Assembly (NCBI GenBank): GCA_020249005.1
Contig: JADCGN010000046.1
Coordinates: 1 to 13,387 of the forward strand
Source: Alphaproteobacteria bacterium
GTDB taxonomy: Bacteria > Pseudomonadota > Alphaproteobacteria > UBA2136 > UBA6156
DNA length: 13,387 nt
Reading direction: 5' to 3'
Program-made: the position numbers and the translations under genes
Notes under the pieces: model-generated
What the model was told of the DNA's origin: nothing
The model's database searches: none
Seen by the model: only the letters and a program-made list of their open reading frames with translations
Part shown: one piece after another, positions 6,333 through 13,387 of the stretch
How the letters are laid out: every line of letters starts with the position of its first letter
Numbering within the stretch: the stretch's first letter is position 1

Positions 6333-6576
6333 AGAGCACGAACAGGATCATCGCGGCAATCACGAACGCAAACAGCGCAATGGCTTCCACCAGTGCCATG
6401 CCGATGAACAAGTAAGTCTTCATGATCGGCTCGGCCGACGGTTGACGGCCCACGGCTTCGAAGAACTTACCGAACACCGAACCAAGGCCAATCCCGGCGC
6501 CAATCATCCCGCAGGCGGCAATCCCGGCGCCAATCGCCTTCAGCATGGTCAGGTCGGTCATTTGAGTCGGTTCCAT
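6331..6576 (-). CDS. atpE: ATP synthase F0 subunit c
   Basis: The c subunit forms the proton-carrying rotor ring of F0. The 81 residues make a two-helix hairpin. Helix 1 carries the glycine pattern GAGIAACGMIGAGIGLG; the polar loop is RQP at residues 44-46; helix 2 is FIGMALVEAIALFAFVIAAM, with the proton-binding carboxylate at E64. The Glu in place of Asp and the loop agree with other alphaproteobacterial c subunits. The start at 6576 has AAAGGAAA upstream at proper spacing. It lies 43 bp after atpB, and its stop touches the long palindromic repeat that separates it from atpF. Confidence 0.97.
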   Translation of the reverse strand: MEPTQMTDLTMLKAIGAGIAACGMIGAGIGLGSVFGKFFEAVGRQPSAEPIMKTYLFIGMALVEAIALFAFVIAAMILFVL

Positions 6577-6619
6577 CAGTCAGTTTCCTTTCGGTTAATG
6601 GTTGGCGTGTAACAAATTG

Positions 6620-7402
6620 TTAGTGTCCGTGCAAGGCGTCATTCAGGTAAACCAGCGTCAGCGTCGCAAATATATACGCTTGCAGCAGGGCCACGAACAC
6701 TTCCAACGCGGTAATCGCAAACAGCATCGCAAACGGCAGGATCGCCATCGGGCTGGTCAACGCCAAGGCGCTCCAGCTCAGTTGGCTGGCTTCCACCTGG
6801 GCCAGGCCCAGCAACATGACGCAAAAGCCGGCAAAGATCTTCAGCAGCACGTGGCCAGCCACCATGTTGGCGGCCAACCGCACCGCCAGGGTGAGCGGCC
6901 GCGCCAGGAAGGAAATCAGCTCCAAAGGAATGATCAGCGGCGCCAGCCACCAGGGGGTGCCTTTGGGCAGGAACATGGCAAAAAAGTGCAGGCCTTGCTT
7001 GTACACCCCCACCCCCACCACCAGCAGGAACACCATGATCCCCATAAACGCCGTGGTGGTGATTTGACTGGTGGCGGTGAAACTGGTCGGGATCATCCCG
7101 GCCAAGTTCAACCCGGCAATGAACAGGAAGGTCGTGAGGATCAGCGGCAAAAAGGCCAAGGCTTCCTTGCCGGCGGTGCCCACCGTAAGGTCGCGCACGA
7201 ATTCCACCGTCAGTTCCACCACGCTTTGCAAGCGGCCGGGTACCAAAGCCATACGGCTGATCCCCGCCAAAAACAGGGCCAACACGGCGGCGGTGGCAAT
7301 GCCGGTCCACAGGGCTTGGTTGGTGATGGCAAGGTCAAACCCGCCAACCTGCAAGGGCAGCAGGGCCTTCACTTCAAACTGGTGCATCGGGTTCATGGCC
7401 AT
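6620..7402 (-). CDS. atpB: ATP synthase F0 subunit a
   Basis: Subunit a provides the two proton half-channels next to the c-ring in the membrane. The protein has 260 residues with five or six hydrophobic helices. The key helix carries SFLARPLTLAVRLAANM, in which R175 is the essential arginine facing the c-ring carboxylate. The last helix has ITALEVFVALLQAYIFATLT, with E234 and Q241 in the conserved positions. The N-terminal segment HQFEVKALLPLQVGG and the SRMALVPGRLQSVVE motif are typical of alphaproteobacterial AtpB. Three in-frame ATGs lie at residues 1, 3 and 6 and none has a strong ribosome binding site, so the start may be a few residues later. The gene lies between atpI and atpE in the operon. 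Confidence 0.97.
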   Translation of the reverse strand: MAMNPMHQFEVKALLPLQVGGFDLAITNQALWTGIATAAVLALFLAGISRMALVPGRLQSVVELTVEFVRDLTVGTAGKEALAFLPLILTTFLFIAGLNLAGMIPTSFTATSQITTTAFMGIMVFLLVVGVGVYKQGLHFFAMFLPKGTPWWLAPLIIPLELISFLARPLTLAVRLAANMVAGHVLLKIFAGFCVMLLGLAQVEASQLSWSALALTSPMAILPFAMLFAITALEVFVALLQAYIFATLTLVYLNDALHGH

Positions 7403-7457
7403 GGCCCGCTTCTAGCAAGGGGGCCCCCAGGCGTCAAGGGCGGTGTTGCGCCAAATA

Positions 7458-7727
7458 CTAGGCCGTCGGCGGGCTTTTCAGCAGGCGCCAGAGTTCCCGC
7501 AGCCACGCCATAAACCCTAACCCCAACCCCACCAACATTCCCCACGGCTTGGTGCCAATGGCCCAATCCACCCCCCAGCCCAGCAGCATCCCCACCACCA
7601 CGCAGGCCACCAGGTTGCCCGCTACCGCCAGGCCTTGGCTGGAACGCACCGCCCCCCCCGCGTGGCCCGCAGTGACGGTTTCAGCCTTACTTGGCGTGGG
7701 CCGCGGTGGCTTTGGCATACTCGGCAT
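7458..7727 (-). CDS. atpI: AtpI/AtpQ-type F0F1 ATP synthase assembly protein
   Basis: AtpI-type proteins are small membrane proteins that assist c-ring assembly or Mg2+ supply and usually open the F0 operon. The visible protein (up to 89 residues) has two hydrophobic segments: NLVACVVVGMLLGWGVDWAI, then GTKPWGMLVGLGLGFMAWLR. The G-W-x-x-D and GT-PWG-LVG-GLGF patterns are the family signature. The N-terminus is Pro-rich and weak. The ATG at 7727 overlaps the preceding dsbA-like gene by 41 bp; an ATG at 7718 and a GTG at 7649 are alternative starts. A run of eight G (minus strand) at 7652-7659 could also mislead start choice if miscounted. The product is clear; the exact start is not. Confidence 0.82.
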   Translation of the reverse strand: MPSMPKPPRPTPSKAETVTAGHAGGAVRSSQGLAVAGNLVACVVVGMLLGWGVDWAIGTKPWGMLVGLGLGFMAWLRELWRLLKSPPTA

Positions 7728-8424
7728 CGAGCGTTTTTTTCAGCACGTCATACTTCACGGCGCCTTCCACCGGGGTGCCGTTCACAAAAATGGCAGGCGT
7801 GCCCTTCACCCCCAACACCTGGCGGGCAATTTCTTTGCTGCGCAGAATTTCCTGCTGACGGGCCTCATCGCGGATGCATGCCTGCACCGCCGCCTCGTTC
7901 AGCCCGGCTTGGGCGGCCACGGCATTGATTTCGGCCATCGGGTTGCCGGTGATAATGCGCTTTTGCGCCGCAAACAGGGCGTTGCTCATGGCGTAGAATT
8001 GGTTGGCCGGCACGCAGCGGGCCACCGCACTCATGCCCAAGGCCAGGTTGTCCCACGGCAAATCGCGCAACACGTACACTGCCTTGCCGGTATCGAGCCA
8101 CTCGCGCGTGACGCTGGGCATGGTGGTTTCTTTAAAGTCGGCACAGTGGCTGCAGGTCATGCTGGCATATTCAATGATCGTGACCGGGGCGCCAAAGCGG
8201 CCCAACACCCGGTCATTGGGCTGAATCTGCAAGGCCTGGGCGCGGCTGGGCAAGGGCGCCATATTGGCCACCGCCGGGGCGGCCGGGGCCACCGCTGCCG
8301 CCTTGGGCTTGCCGCCAAACAGGCCGCCAAACCAACCTTCGGCATAGCCGTATCCCCCCAGGGCCACCACCTTCAGGCCCACCACCGCCATCAGCCACAA
8401 TCGGGTGCGAGAATTCAGTGCCAT
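7687..8424 (-). CDS. DsbA-family thioredoxin-fold oxidoreductase, membrane-anchored
   Basis: A probable periplasmic disulfide oxidoreductase of the DsbA/thioredoxin_4 group, 245 residues. The ATG at 8424 is chosen because AAAAGGA lies 9 nt upstream; a TTG two codons earlier is too close to that site. Residues ~9-27 form a hydrophobic signal or membrane anchor, followed by an Ala/Pro-rich linker. The active site is MTCSHCADF, a C-S-H-C motif at C91 and C94, and the cis-proline loop is GVKGTPAIFVNG with P210. Two further cysteines (near 137 and 183) could form a structural disulfide. It lies between dciA and atpI. In many alphaproteobacteria the same pair (DUF721, DsbA-like) is followed by smc rather than by ATP synthase genes. 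Confidence 0.9.
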   Translation of the reverse strand: MALNSRTRLWLMAVVGLKVVALGGYGYAEGWFGGLFGGKPKAAAVAPAAPAVANMAPLPSRAQALQIQPNDRVLGRFGAPVTIIEYASMTCSHCADFKETTMPSVTREWLDTGKAVYVLRDLPWDNLALGMSAVARCVPANQFYAMSNALFAAQKRIITGNPMAEINAVAAQAGLNEAAVQACIRDEARQQEILRSKEIARQVLGVKGTPAIFVNGTPVEGAVKYDVLKKTLDAEYAKATAAHAK

Positions 8425-8446
8425 GATCAATCGTCCTTTTTAAGTG

Positions 8447-8938
8447 TTACGAACCTTTTAAGGCCTGCGCCCCCAGCTTGGCCAGCGCCGTGCGCAAAGC
8501 CTCATCGCCAATATGTTGGCAGGTGGCTTGGGCTTTGTCAGCGGCCTGCGGGTTGGGCGGTAACGGTTCGGTAAGCTGCGGGCGGCGCAGCGTGGCGGGC
8601 TGTTCGCCGCGCACCACCGCGCGGATTTGCGTCACCACCGCATAACCGAAAATGGTGTTGGCCCCTTCCACGATGCTGGGCGCCAAAAATTGAAGTTCGC
8701 GCTGCACGCTGCTGGTGGTGGCCGCCACGGTTAAGGTGCCGCCGCGCAGGCTTTCGGGCACCGCATGGGCCGCGAGCAGTGGGCAGATGCTGGGCCAATA
8801 GGGCAACAATTGCGCCAACAAAATCCCTTGCTTGGCGGTGGCAGGGGCCAACACGTCGCGCAGCAATCCGCCCACCGCGGTGGCCCGGTGGCGGCGCGTG
8901 GGCTCGGGCTTGGCAGGGGGTTGCGTTGGCTCGGTCAT
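8447..8938 (-). CDS. dciA: DciA (DUF721) replicative helicase loader-type protein
   Basis: DciA is the ancestral loader or operator of the DnaB helicase in bacteria that lack DnaC/DnaI. The ATG at 8938 gives 163 residues; an upstream TTG would extend it into mutY and is rejected. The DUF721 domain spans about residues 20-105: GGLLRDVLAPATAKQGILLA, YWPSICPLLAAHAVPESLRG, then GTLTVAATTSSVQRELQFLA and INxxFG-like VEGANTIFGYAVVTQIRAVV. These fit the DUF721 pattern of W..I...LA....P, a V.V.SS....L core and a terminal strand. The C-terminal ~50 residues are variable. The gene is divergent from mutY with 19 bp between the starts and 22 bp upstream of the dsbA-like gene. Confidence 0.88.
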   Translation of the reverse strand: MTEPTQPPAKPEPTRRHRATAVGGLLRDVLAPATAKQGILLAQLLPYWPSICPLLAAHAVPESLRGGTLTVAATTSSVQRELQFLAPSIVEGANTIFGYAVVTQIRAVVRGEQPATLRRPQLTEPLPPNPQAADKAQATCQHIGDEALRTALAKLGAQALKGS

Positions 8939-8957
8939 GCCGCCATGGTAGCACCCG

Positions 8958-9965
8958 ATGCCCACCCGCGCCAAGCCACGCTTTCATGAACCGTTGGTGG
9001 CCTGGTACCAACAGGGCCATCGGGCCTTGCCCTGGCGCGAAACCACCGACCCCTACCGCCTCTGGCTGGCCGAAGTGATGCTGCAGCAAACCACCGTAGC
9101 CGCGGTGTTGCCGTATTATCAACGCTTTTTGGCGGCCTTCCCCACGGTGCACGCGCTGGCCGCCACACCGTTGCCGCGCGTGTTGGAACTGTGGCAGGGC
9201 TTGGGCTACTACCGCCGCGCCCATTTGCTACACCGTTGCGCCCAGGTGGTGGTGGCCGAGCACGGCGGGGAATTCCCCACCACCGAAGCCGCGCTATTGA
9301 AACTGCCGGGCCTGGGCGCCTACACCGCCGCCGTGGTGGCGGCCTGCGCCTTTAATCAACCCACCACGGTGATCGACGGCAACGTGCTGCGCGTGGTGGC
9401 CCGGGTGAAGGCCTTAACGCCGCCGCTCACCCCCACCCACAAGGCGTTGCGGGCGGCAGCGGCCGCGCTCTGCACCGAGGCCCCGCCGCGGCTCTATGCC
9501 AATGCCATCATGGAACTGGGCGCCACGGTGTGCACGCCCACCAATCCGCGTTGTGTGGTGTGCCCCGTGCAAACCCACTGCCGGGCGTTTGCTCAGGGCA
9601 ACTCCACCGCCTACCCCAGTAAGGTGGCAAAGCCCCCCCTGCCCTACAAGCACGGGGTGGCCTACGTGCTGCGCGATGCCGGCGGCGCGCTGTACCTGCG
9701 CCAGCGCCCGGCCACCGGGCTGCTGGGAGGCTTGTGGGAAGTGCCGCATACGGGGTGGGAAAATACCCCCGTGCCACCGCTGCCCGAAGCACAAACCGAA
9801 GCCGGCAGCCTCACCCACACCTTCACGCATTTTAAGCTGACTTTGGAAGTCCGGCTGGCGACAGTCTCACACATTCCGCCCCCCCACCGCTTCCTGCCCA
9901 GCGCCTTGCCGCCGCTTTCCAGCCTGATGCGCAAGGTGCTGTGCACCGCGGGCCTACCCACCTAA
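8958..9965 (+). CDS. mutY: A/G-specific adenine DNA glycosylase MutY
   Basis: MutY removes adenine mispaired with 8-oxoguanine in base excision repair. The 335 residues hold all key parts. The catalytic Glu is E39 in AEVMLQQTTVAAVLPYY. The helix-hairpin-helix is LLKLPGLGAYTAAVVAACAF (residues 114-132), and the catalytic Asp is D140 in VIDGNVLRVVARV. A [4Fe-4S] cluster is bound by C192, C199, C202 and C208 with exact C-x6-C-x2-C-x5-C spacing. The C-terminal NUDIX-like domain that recognises 8-oxoG follows (GLLGGLWEVP; HTFTHFKLTLEV). The ATG at 8958 fits the family start but has no clear ribosome binding site. It converges on the epimerase gene with 13 bp between the stops. Length and motifs are normal, so it is probably fully functional. 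Confidence 0.97.
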   Translation: MPTRAKPRFHEPLVAWYQQGHRALPWRETTDPYRLWLAEVMLQQTTVAAVLPYYQRFLAAFPTVHALAATPLPRVLELWQGLGYYRRAHLLHRCAQVVVAEHGGEFPTTEAALLKLPGLGAYTAAVVAACAFNQPTTVIDGNVLRVVARVKALTPPLTPTHKALRAAAAALCTEAPPRLYANAIMELGATVCTPTNPRCVVCPVQTHCRAFAQGNSTAYPSKVAKPPLPYKHGVAYVLRDAGGALYLRQRPATGLLGGLWEVPHTGWENTPVPPLPEAQTEAGSLTHTFTHFKLTLEVRLATVSHIPPPHRFLPSALPPLSSLMRKVLCTAGLPT

Positions 9966-9978
9966 CGTCAAGATCCCG

Positions 9979-10953
9979 TTACGCGGTGGGGGCGGCCGGG
10001 GCCAACCACAACCGCAGGCCATCGGCCAGGCTACGCGGTTGCCAGCCCGGCAACACCTGGCGCAGCGCGGCGACCGTGGCGCAGCTGCTGCGCACGTCGC
10101 CCGCCCGCGCGCCGCGGTATTCCACGCGGGGGTTCACCCGCGTAATCGCCACCACTTGGCGGATGGTGTCGAGCAGCGTCACCGCCGTGCCAGTGCCCAC
10201 ATTCAGCGCCAACGGCAAGGTGGCCGCATAGGCCAACGGCTGCTGCAGCAGCATGCGCATCGCCAACGCCACGTCCTGCACCGCCACGAAGTCGCGCGTT
10301 TGCAGGCCGTCGCCGTAAATCGTCAGCAGCGTCCCTTCCTTCACGCTCTGCACCGCCTTGGCCAGGAACCCCGCATAGGGGTTGGTGGCAGGCTGCCCGG
10401 CGCCATAAACATTGAACAACCGCAGCGCCACCACCGGCAGGCCAAAGGCGGTTTTGTAGCCGTTGGCTTGGAGTTCGTTCACCGCCTTGCTGGCGGCGTA
10501 GGGGCTGGGCAGTGCCACGCCGAAACTGTCGGTCTCTTGCAGCGGGTTGGTATGCGTGGGGATGCCGTACACCGCCGCGCTGCTGGCCAACACCACCCAG
10601 CCCGGAAACTGCCCCGCCGCGCGCGCCGCCTGAGCGGCCTGCAGCACCACCTCCGTACCCTGCACGTTGCTGCGGAAGGTGCGGGCCGGTTCGTTCAGGC
10701 TTTGCGGCACCGAAGACAGCGCTGCCAAATGCACCACATGGTGGCAGCCTTGAATGGCTTGCGTCACCACGGCCGTTTCGGCCACATCACCCTTGATGAA
10801 GGTGTAATCGAATTGGCGCCCCGGGTGCGGTGGTTCGACGGCGTTGGAAAGGTCATCCAGCACCACCACGCCATAGCCGTTGCCGAGCAATTGTTTGGTC
10901 AGCTCCTGCCCAATAAAGCCGGCCCCACCAGTGATCAAAACCTTGTCCTGCAT
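9979..10953 (-). CDS. NAD-dependent UDP-sugar epimerase/dehydratase (GalE/WbpP-like)
   Basis: A 324-residue extended short-chain dehydrogenase. The Rossmann motif is ITGGAGFIG (G9, G12, G15). VLDDLSN follows at the end of strand 2, and HLAALSSVPQSLNEP is typical of UDP-glucose or UDP-GlcNAc 4-epimerases. The active site shows LASSAAVYG (S124/S125) and PYAASKAVNE (Y152, K156). RLFNVYG and TIYGDGLQTRDFVAVQDVA are conserved sugar-nucleotide binding segments. It probably makes a UDP-hexose for surface polysaccharide. The start lies 9 bp after the upstream glycosyltransferase stop, with TAAGG overlapping that stop as ribosome binding site, so the two are translationally linked. Substrate (galactose versus N-acetylhexosamine) cannot be decided from the sequence by eye. 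Confidence 0.9.
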   Translation of the reverse strand: MQDKVLITGGAGFIGQELTKQLLGNGYGVVVLDDLSNAVEPPHPGRQFDYTFIKGDVAETAVVTQAIQGCHHVVHLAALSSVPQSLNEPARTFRSNVQGTEVVLQAAQAARAAGQFPGWVVLASSAAVYGIPTHTNPLQETDSFGVALPSPYAASKAVNELQANGYKTAFGLPVVALRLFNVYGAGQPATNPYAGFLAKAVQSVKEGTLLTIYGDGLQTRDFVAVQDVALAMRMLLQQPLAYAATLPLALNVGTGTAVTLLDTIRQVVAITRVNPRVEYRGARAGDVRSSCATVAALRQVLPGWQPRSLADGLRLWLAPAAPTA

Positions 10954-10962
10954 GGCGACACC

Positions 10963-12075
10963 TTACCCAAGTTTCAGCACGCTGGCCAGCCCATCCTGCA
11001 AGGCGCGGGCCGTGTTGGCCCAGGTAAACTGCGCGGCCCGCGCCTCCCCGCGGCGACGCAGGGTTTCGGCAATTTCCGGCGTGCTTAAAATCCCCAGCAG
11101 CGCAATCGCCAACCCGGCGGCGGTGTCGCCCTCGGCCTTCACCAACACCGCCGCGCTGTGCGGTTCGGCCCCGGCCACCTCGCGTTGAAAGGGCGTGTCG
11201 AGCGTCACCACCGGGGTGCCGCAGGCCATCGCTTCCAACACCGGCATGTTGAAGGCTTCCGCGCTGCTGGTGGCAATGTAAACAGCGGCCTGCCGCAAGG
11301 CTTTCAGCAATTGGTCGTGCGGCAGGCCGGGCACCAAGGTCAGCCCCGCTGTCACGTTCAGGCTGCGTGCCACAGTCATCACCTCGTTGCGCACGTCGTC
11401 CATCACCGGGCGGCCGACAATCATCAGCCGCGCTTTGGGATGTACCGCGCGTAGCTTGGCAAACGCCTGCAGCAGCAGCGGGTAATTTTTCTGGCGATAA
11501 AAATCGCCCACCGCCAGCACCAGGTTTGGGTCGCGCACCACCGGCGGTGGGATGGCCGCATGGTCAATCGCCGGCGGTGCCAAGCGCAAGCGCGCTTGCG
11601 TGGCGTGGCTGGCGTAGTCGGCCACAATATGCGCCGCCACGCTAAAAAACACCGGGCTGCGCCATGCACACAGGCGCGTCAGGCCTTGCAACAACCCCCA
11701 GTAAACACGCCAAAACAACCCCGGCCAGGCCGCGGCGGCCCGCGGCGTGGTGTGCAGAATCACGCTGGCCTTAGGCGCCAGCAGCGGCCCATAGTTGGCG
11801 TTGCTGAGCACCGCGCGACAGCCCCAGGCCCACACCAGCAGGGGCAACATCACCTGCTCCCACAGATGCACCATGCCAAAGCGCAAGCGCGGCGCGGTGT
11901 GGGCCACCACGCCGGCGGGAATTGATAACGCCGCCAAGGTTGCCGCCGGGGCCAGCAGGTGCCACGTCACGCGTGGGTCGGCCGCCAGGTGGGGCAGCAC
12001 GCCCTTTAAATAAATCAGGCCACCGCCCGTGCTGGTGTGCAGGGCGTTGAGCAACACCGCCGGCTTACGCGGCAT
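10963..12075 (-). CDS. GT4-type (GT-B fold) glycosyltransferase
   Basis: A 370-residue glycosyltransferase. The start at 12075 is chosen because MPRKPAVLLNALHTSTGGGL begins the typical N-terminal strand with a Gly-rich loop; the frame extends upstream into rnhB but that part reads as out-of-frame sequence. The C-terminal half is Glycos_transf_1: NLVLAVGDFYRQKNYPLLLQ ('G.....K....ll.A'), RLMIVGRP, LVPGLPHDQLLKALRQAAVY and then SSAEAFNMPVLEAMACGTPV, with the E-x7-E motif of retaining GT4 enzymes. The ATG overlaps the rnhB stop by 11 bp, so translation is coupled. It is followed 9 bp later by the UDP-sugar epimerase, suggesting that the two act on one surface glycan. Donor and acceptor are unknown. 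Confidence 0.88.
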   Translation of the reverse strand: MPRKPAVLLNALHTSTGGGLIYLKGVLPHLAADPRVTWHLLAPAATLAALSIPAGVVAHTAPRLRFGMVHLWEQVMLPLLVWAWGCRAVLSNANYGPLLAPKASVILHTTPRAAAAWPGLFWRVYWGLLQGLTRLCAWRSPVFFSVAAHIVADYASHATQARLRLAPPAIDHAAIPPPVVRDPNLVLAVGDFYRQKNYPLLLQAFAKLRAVHPKARLMIVGRPVMDDVRNEVMTVARSLNVTAGLTLVPGLPHDQLLKALRQAAVYIATSSAEAFNMPVLEAMACGTPVVTLDTPFQREVAGAEPHSAAVLVKAEGDTAAGLAIALLGILSTPEIAETLRRRGEARAAQFTWANTARALQDGLASVLKLG

Positions 12076-12658
12076 GGGCCTGGCCTTCCAACACCGCCCG
12101 CACCGGGGCAAAGCTGGCGCGATGATGCGGCGTGGCCCCATGCTGCCGCAACGCGGCCAGGTGTGCAGCGCTGCCGTAGCCCGCGTTCTGCTGCCAGCCG
12201 TACTGCGGGTAAGCCGCATGGAGCTGCTGCATCAGGGCGTCGCGGTGCACCTTGGCCAGGATGCTCGCGGCACTGATGCACGGCACGCTGGCATCTCCCC
12301 CCACCACCGTCTGCTGCGGCCACGCCAAATCCGGAATCGGCACGTTGCCATCCACCATCACCGTCACCGCGCCCAGCTGCTGGGCCAACGCCGTCACGGC
12401 GCGCCGCATCGCCAGCAAGCTGGCCGCCCGAATGTTCAGCGCATCAATTTCCGCCACACTGGCCTGCGCGATGGCGTGCGGTACGGCCTGCAGCTGCCCG
12501 GCCAGGCGTTTGCGTGTCTTCGGGCTCAAGATTTTGCTGTCAGCCAGCTCGGCCAACCACGGTGCCACCAACGCGGGCGGCAGATGGCACGCACAGGCCA
12601 CCACTGGCCCTGCCAAGGGCCCGCGCCCCACCTCATCCACGCCCATCAGCAGCGCCAT
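12065..12658 (-). CDS. rnhB: Ribonuclease HII
   Basis: RNase HII nicks RNA-DNA hybrids and single ribonucleotides in duplex DNA. The protein has 197 residues, normal length. MGVDEVGRGPLAGPVVACAC is the family signature, with catalytic D8 and E9. DSKILSPKTR follows at residue 40, VMVDGNVPIPD carries D103, and SAASILAKVHRD carries the fourth acidic residue D140. The late GYGSAAHLAALRQHG matches the conserved 'GY.t..H..al...G' segment. The ATG at 12658 has AGGGG overlapping the stop of the upstream transglycosylase gene, only 9 bp away. All catalytic residues are present. It sits in the same operon as two polysaccharide genes and a cell-wall hydrolase. Confidence 0.96.
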   Translation of the reverse strand: MALLMGVDEVGRGPLAGPVVACACHLPPALVAPWLAELADSKILSPKTRKRLAGQLQAVPHAIAQASVAEIDALNIRAASLLAMRRAVTALAQQLGAVTVMVDGNVPIPDLAWPQQTVVGGDASVPCISAASILAKVHRDALMQQLHAAYPQYGWQQNAGYGSAAHLAALRQHGATPHHRASFAPVRAVLEGQAHAA

Positions 12659-12667
12659 CGCAATCCC

Positions 12668-13387
12668 CTAATTCCAATTCGGCCAGCGGTTGCCAGCCAA
12701 GGCTTGCAGGCTTTCGCGCGGTTTGCCCAAGCGCTGTTGGTACAGCCAGTAGTTCAGCATAATCTTCTCCACATAATCGCGGGTTTCGTCAAACGGGATG
12801 CTTTCTAACCACAGCAGCGGGTCATGGTCAGGCGTCACGCCCTTGGCAATCCAGCGCTGCACGTTGCCAATTCCGCCGTTGTACGCCGCGGCCACCAGCA
12901 GCAAGTTTCCTTCCAGCCGCTTGCTAAGATAATTCAGGTAATCCTGGGCCATCGCCAGGTTGGTGGCGGGGTGATGCAGGTCGCGCTTGCCGTTGTAGTC
13001 GCGGCCGGTCAGGCGGGCGATATACTGGCCCGTGGCGGGCATGATTTGCATCAGCCCCTGGGCCCCCACCCGGCTACCAATGGTTGGCTGGAAGGCACTT
13101 TCCTGGCGCATCAGGCCCAGCATAAAGGCGCGGTCGAACTGCCAGCCTCCGGTGGGTTGCCAGGTGGGGAGCGGGAAAAGTGCCGCGGGTTCAACAATGT
13201 TCTCTTCCAACAAATCTCGCCCAGTACGCAGCGCGGTGCTCGGCAAATCCACGGCCACAGCAATCCCGGCCAGCGCCCGCGTGGCGCTGGGGGCCAAGTC
13301 CGGCGTGGCCGCGCGCAACTCGGCTTCGGCCCAAGCCACTTCGCCCACCTGCGCCAAGGCCAACCCCGCCCGCGCCCGGCGATTGGC
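12668..13387 (-). CDS. Lytic transglycosylase, SLT domain (N-terminus outside window)
   Basis: A peptidoglycan-cleaving lytic transglycosylase acting in the periplasm. The frame is open to the window edge, so the start and any signal peptide lie beyond it; 239 residues are visible. The first ~60 are Ala-rich helical repeats as in the Slt70 superhelix. The SLT catalytic domain follows: FMLGLMRQESAFQPTIGSRV with catalytic E at visible residue 96, then GAQGLMQIMP, a NLAMAQDYLNYL helix, VAAAYNGGIGNVQRW and ETRDYVEKIMLNYWLYQ. These are the ordered SLT motifs (ES.f, GLMQ..P, AYN.G, Y...v...Y). The gene starts the visible operon and rnhB follows 9 bp downstream. It is more like soluble Slt than MltA/MltB types. 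Confidence 0.92.
   Translation of the reverse strand, partial: ANRRARAGLALAQVGEVAWAEAELRAATPDLAPSATRALAGIAVAVDLPSTALRTGRDLLEENIVEPAALFPLPTWQPTGGWQFDRAFMLGLMRQESAFQPTIGSRVGAQGLMQIMPATGQYIARLTGRDYNGKRDLHHPATNLAMAQDYLNYLSKRLEGNLLLVAAAYNGGIGNVQRWIAKGVTPDHDPLLWLESIPFDETRDYVEKIMLNYWLYQQRLGKPRESLQALAGNRWPNWN

Noticed and set aside
7419..7428. GGGGGCCCCC palindrome between atpI and atpB
   Set aside because: It has no loop and no T-run. It is too short and symmetrical to call a terminator or operator.
6602..7513. 303-codon plus-strand open frame opposite atpB
   Set aside because: Its translation is an unnatural His/Gln/Gly-rich string and it mirrors the certain atpB gene.
7652..7659. Run of eight C (G on the coding strand) in atpI as a phase-variation tract
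   Set aside because: The run is short for slippage control and lies upstream of the conserved region. It is more relevant as a possible sequencing-error point for the start.
7549..8574. 341-codon plus-strand open frame across atpI, the dsbA-like gene and dciA
   Set aside because: It is antisense to three recognised genes and shows no domain or ribosome binding site.
10039..11088. 349-codon plus-strand open frame opposite the epimerase
   Set aside because: His/Gln/Arg-rich shadow of a gene with a complete Rossmann fold and active site.
12076..12219. N-terminal extension of the GT4 glycosyltransferase into rnhB
   Set aside because: The extra 48 residues are Arg/Thr-rich out-of-frame rnhB sequence, and the family start fits the ATG at 12075.
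12029..12808. 259-codon plus-strand open frame opposite rnhB
   Set aside because: Mirror of rnhB and its flanks; no recognisable motif.

Overview
The window is GC-rich and gene-dense. It most likely comes from a flagellated alphaproteobacterium. The grounds are the neighbouring set mutY / dciA (DUF721) / DsbA-like thioredoxin, which is a familiar alphaproteobacterial block, and an F0 operon in the order atpI-atpB-atpE-atpF that is separate from any F1 genes. This assignment rests on gene order and protein style only. No rRNA, tRNA, CRISPR array, insertion sequence or phage gene is visible.

Left end, plus strand (1-3581): a flagellar filament and cap cluster. It holds the C-terminal part of a flagellin, a small FlaG-like protein, the filament cap FliD and the flagellin export chaperone FliS. 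A compact terminator overlaps the fliS stop. FliD is unusual in carrying an exact EF-hand-type calcium-loop motif in its middle.

Middle (3582-5636): a HIT-family nucleotide hydrolase (+), an unrecognised acidic protein (-) with a very strong ribosome binding site and its own terminator, and a probable GT-A glycosyltransferase (-). The HIT and orphan genes look clearly more AT-rich than their neighbours.

Centre (5647-8938, minus strand): read from right to left, dciA, a DsbA-like thioredoxin, atpI, atpB (a), atpE (c) and atpF (b) form one probable transcription unit that ends at a good terminator. Only one b-type subunit gene is present. A 122-bp imperfect palindrome, resembling a REP or MITE-type repeat, occupies the atpE-atpF gap, where many alphaproteobacteria carry the second b-type gene (b'). 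mutY runs divergently from dciA with 19 bp between the start codons.

Right end (9979-13387, minus strand): a lytic transglycosylase (start outside the window), ribonuclease HII, a GT4-type glycosyltransferase and a UDP-sugar epimerase. They are packed with gaps of 9 bp or an 11-bp overlap, so they probably form one operon linking cell-wall turnover and surface polysaccharide genes with rnhB. The operon converges on mutY with only 13 bp between the two stops.
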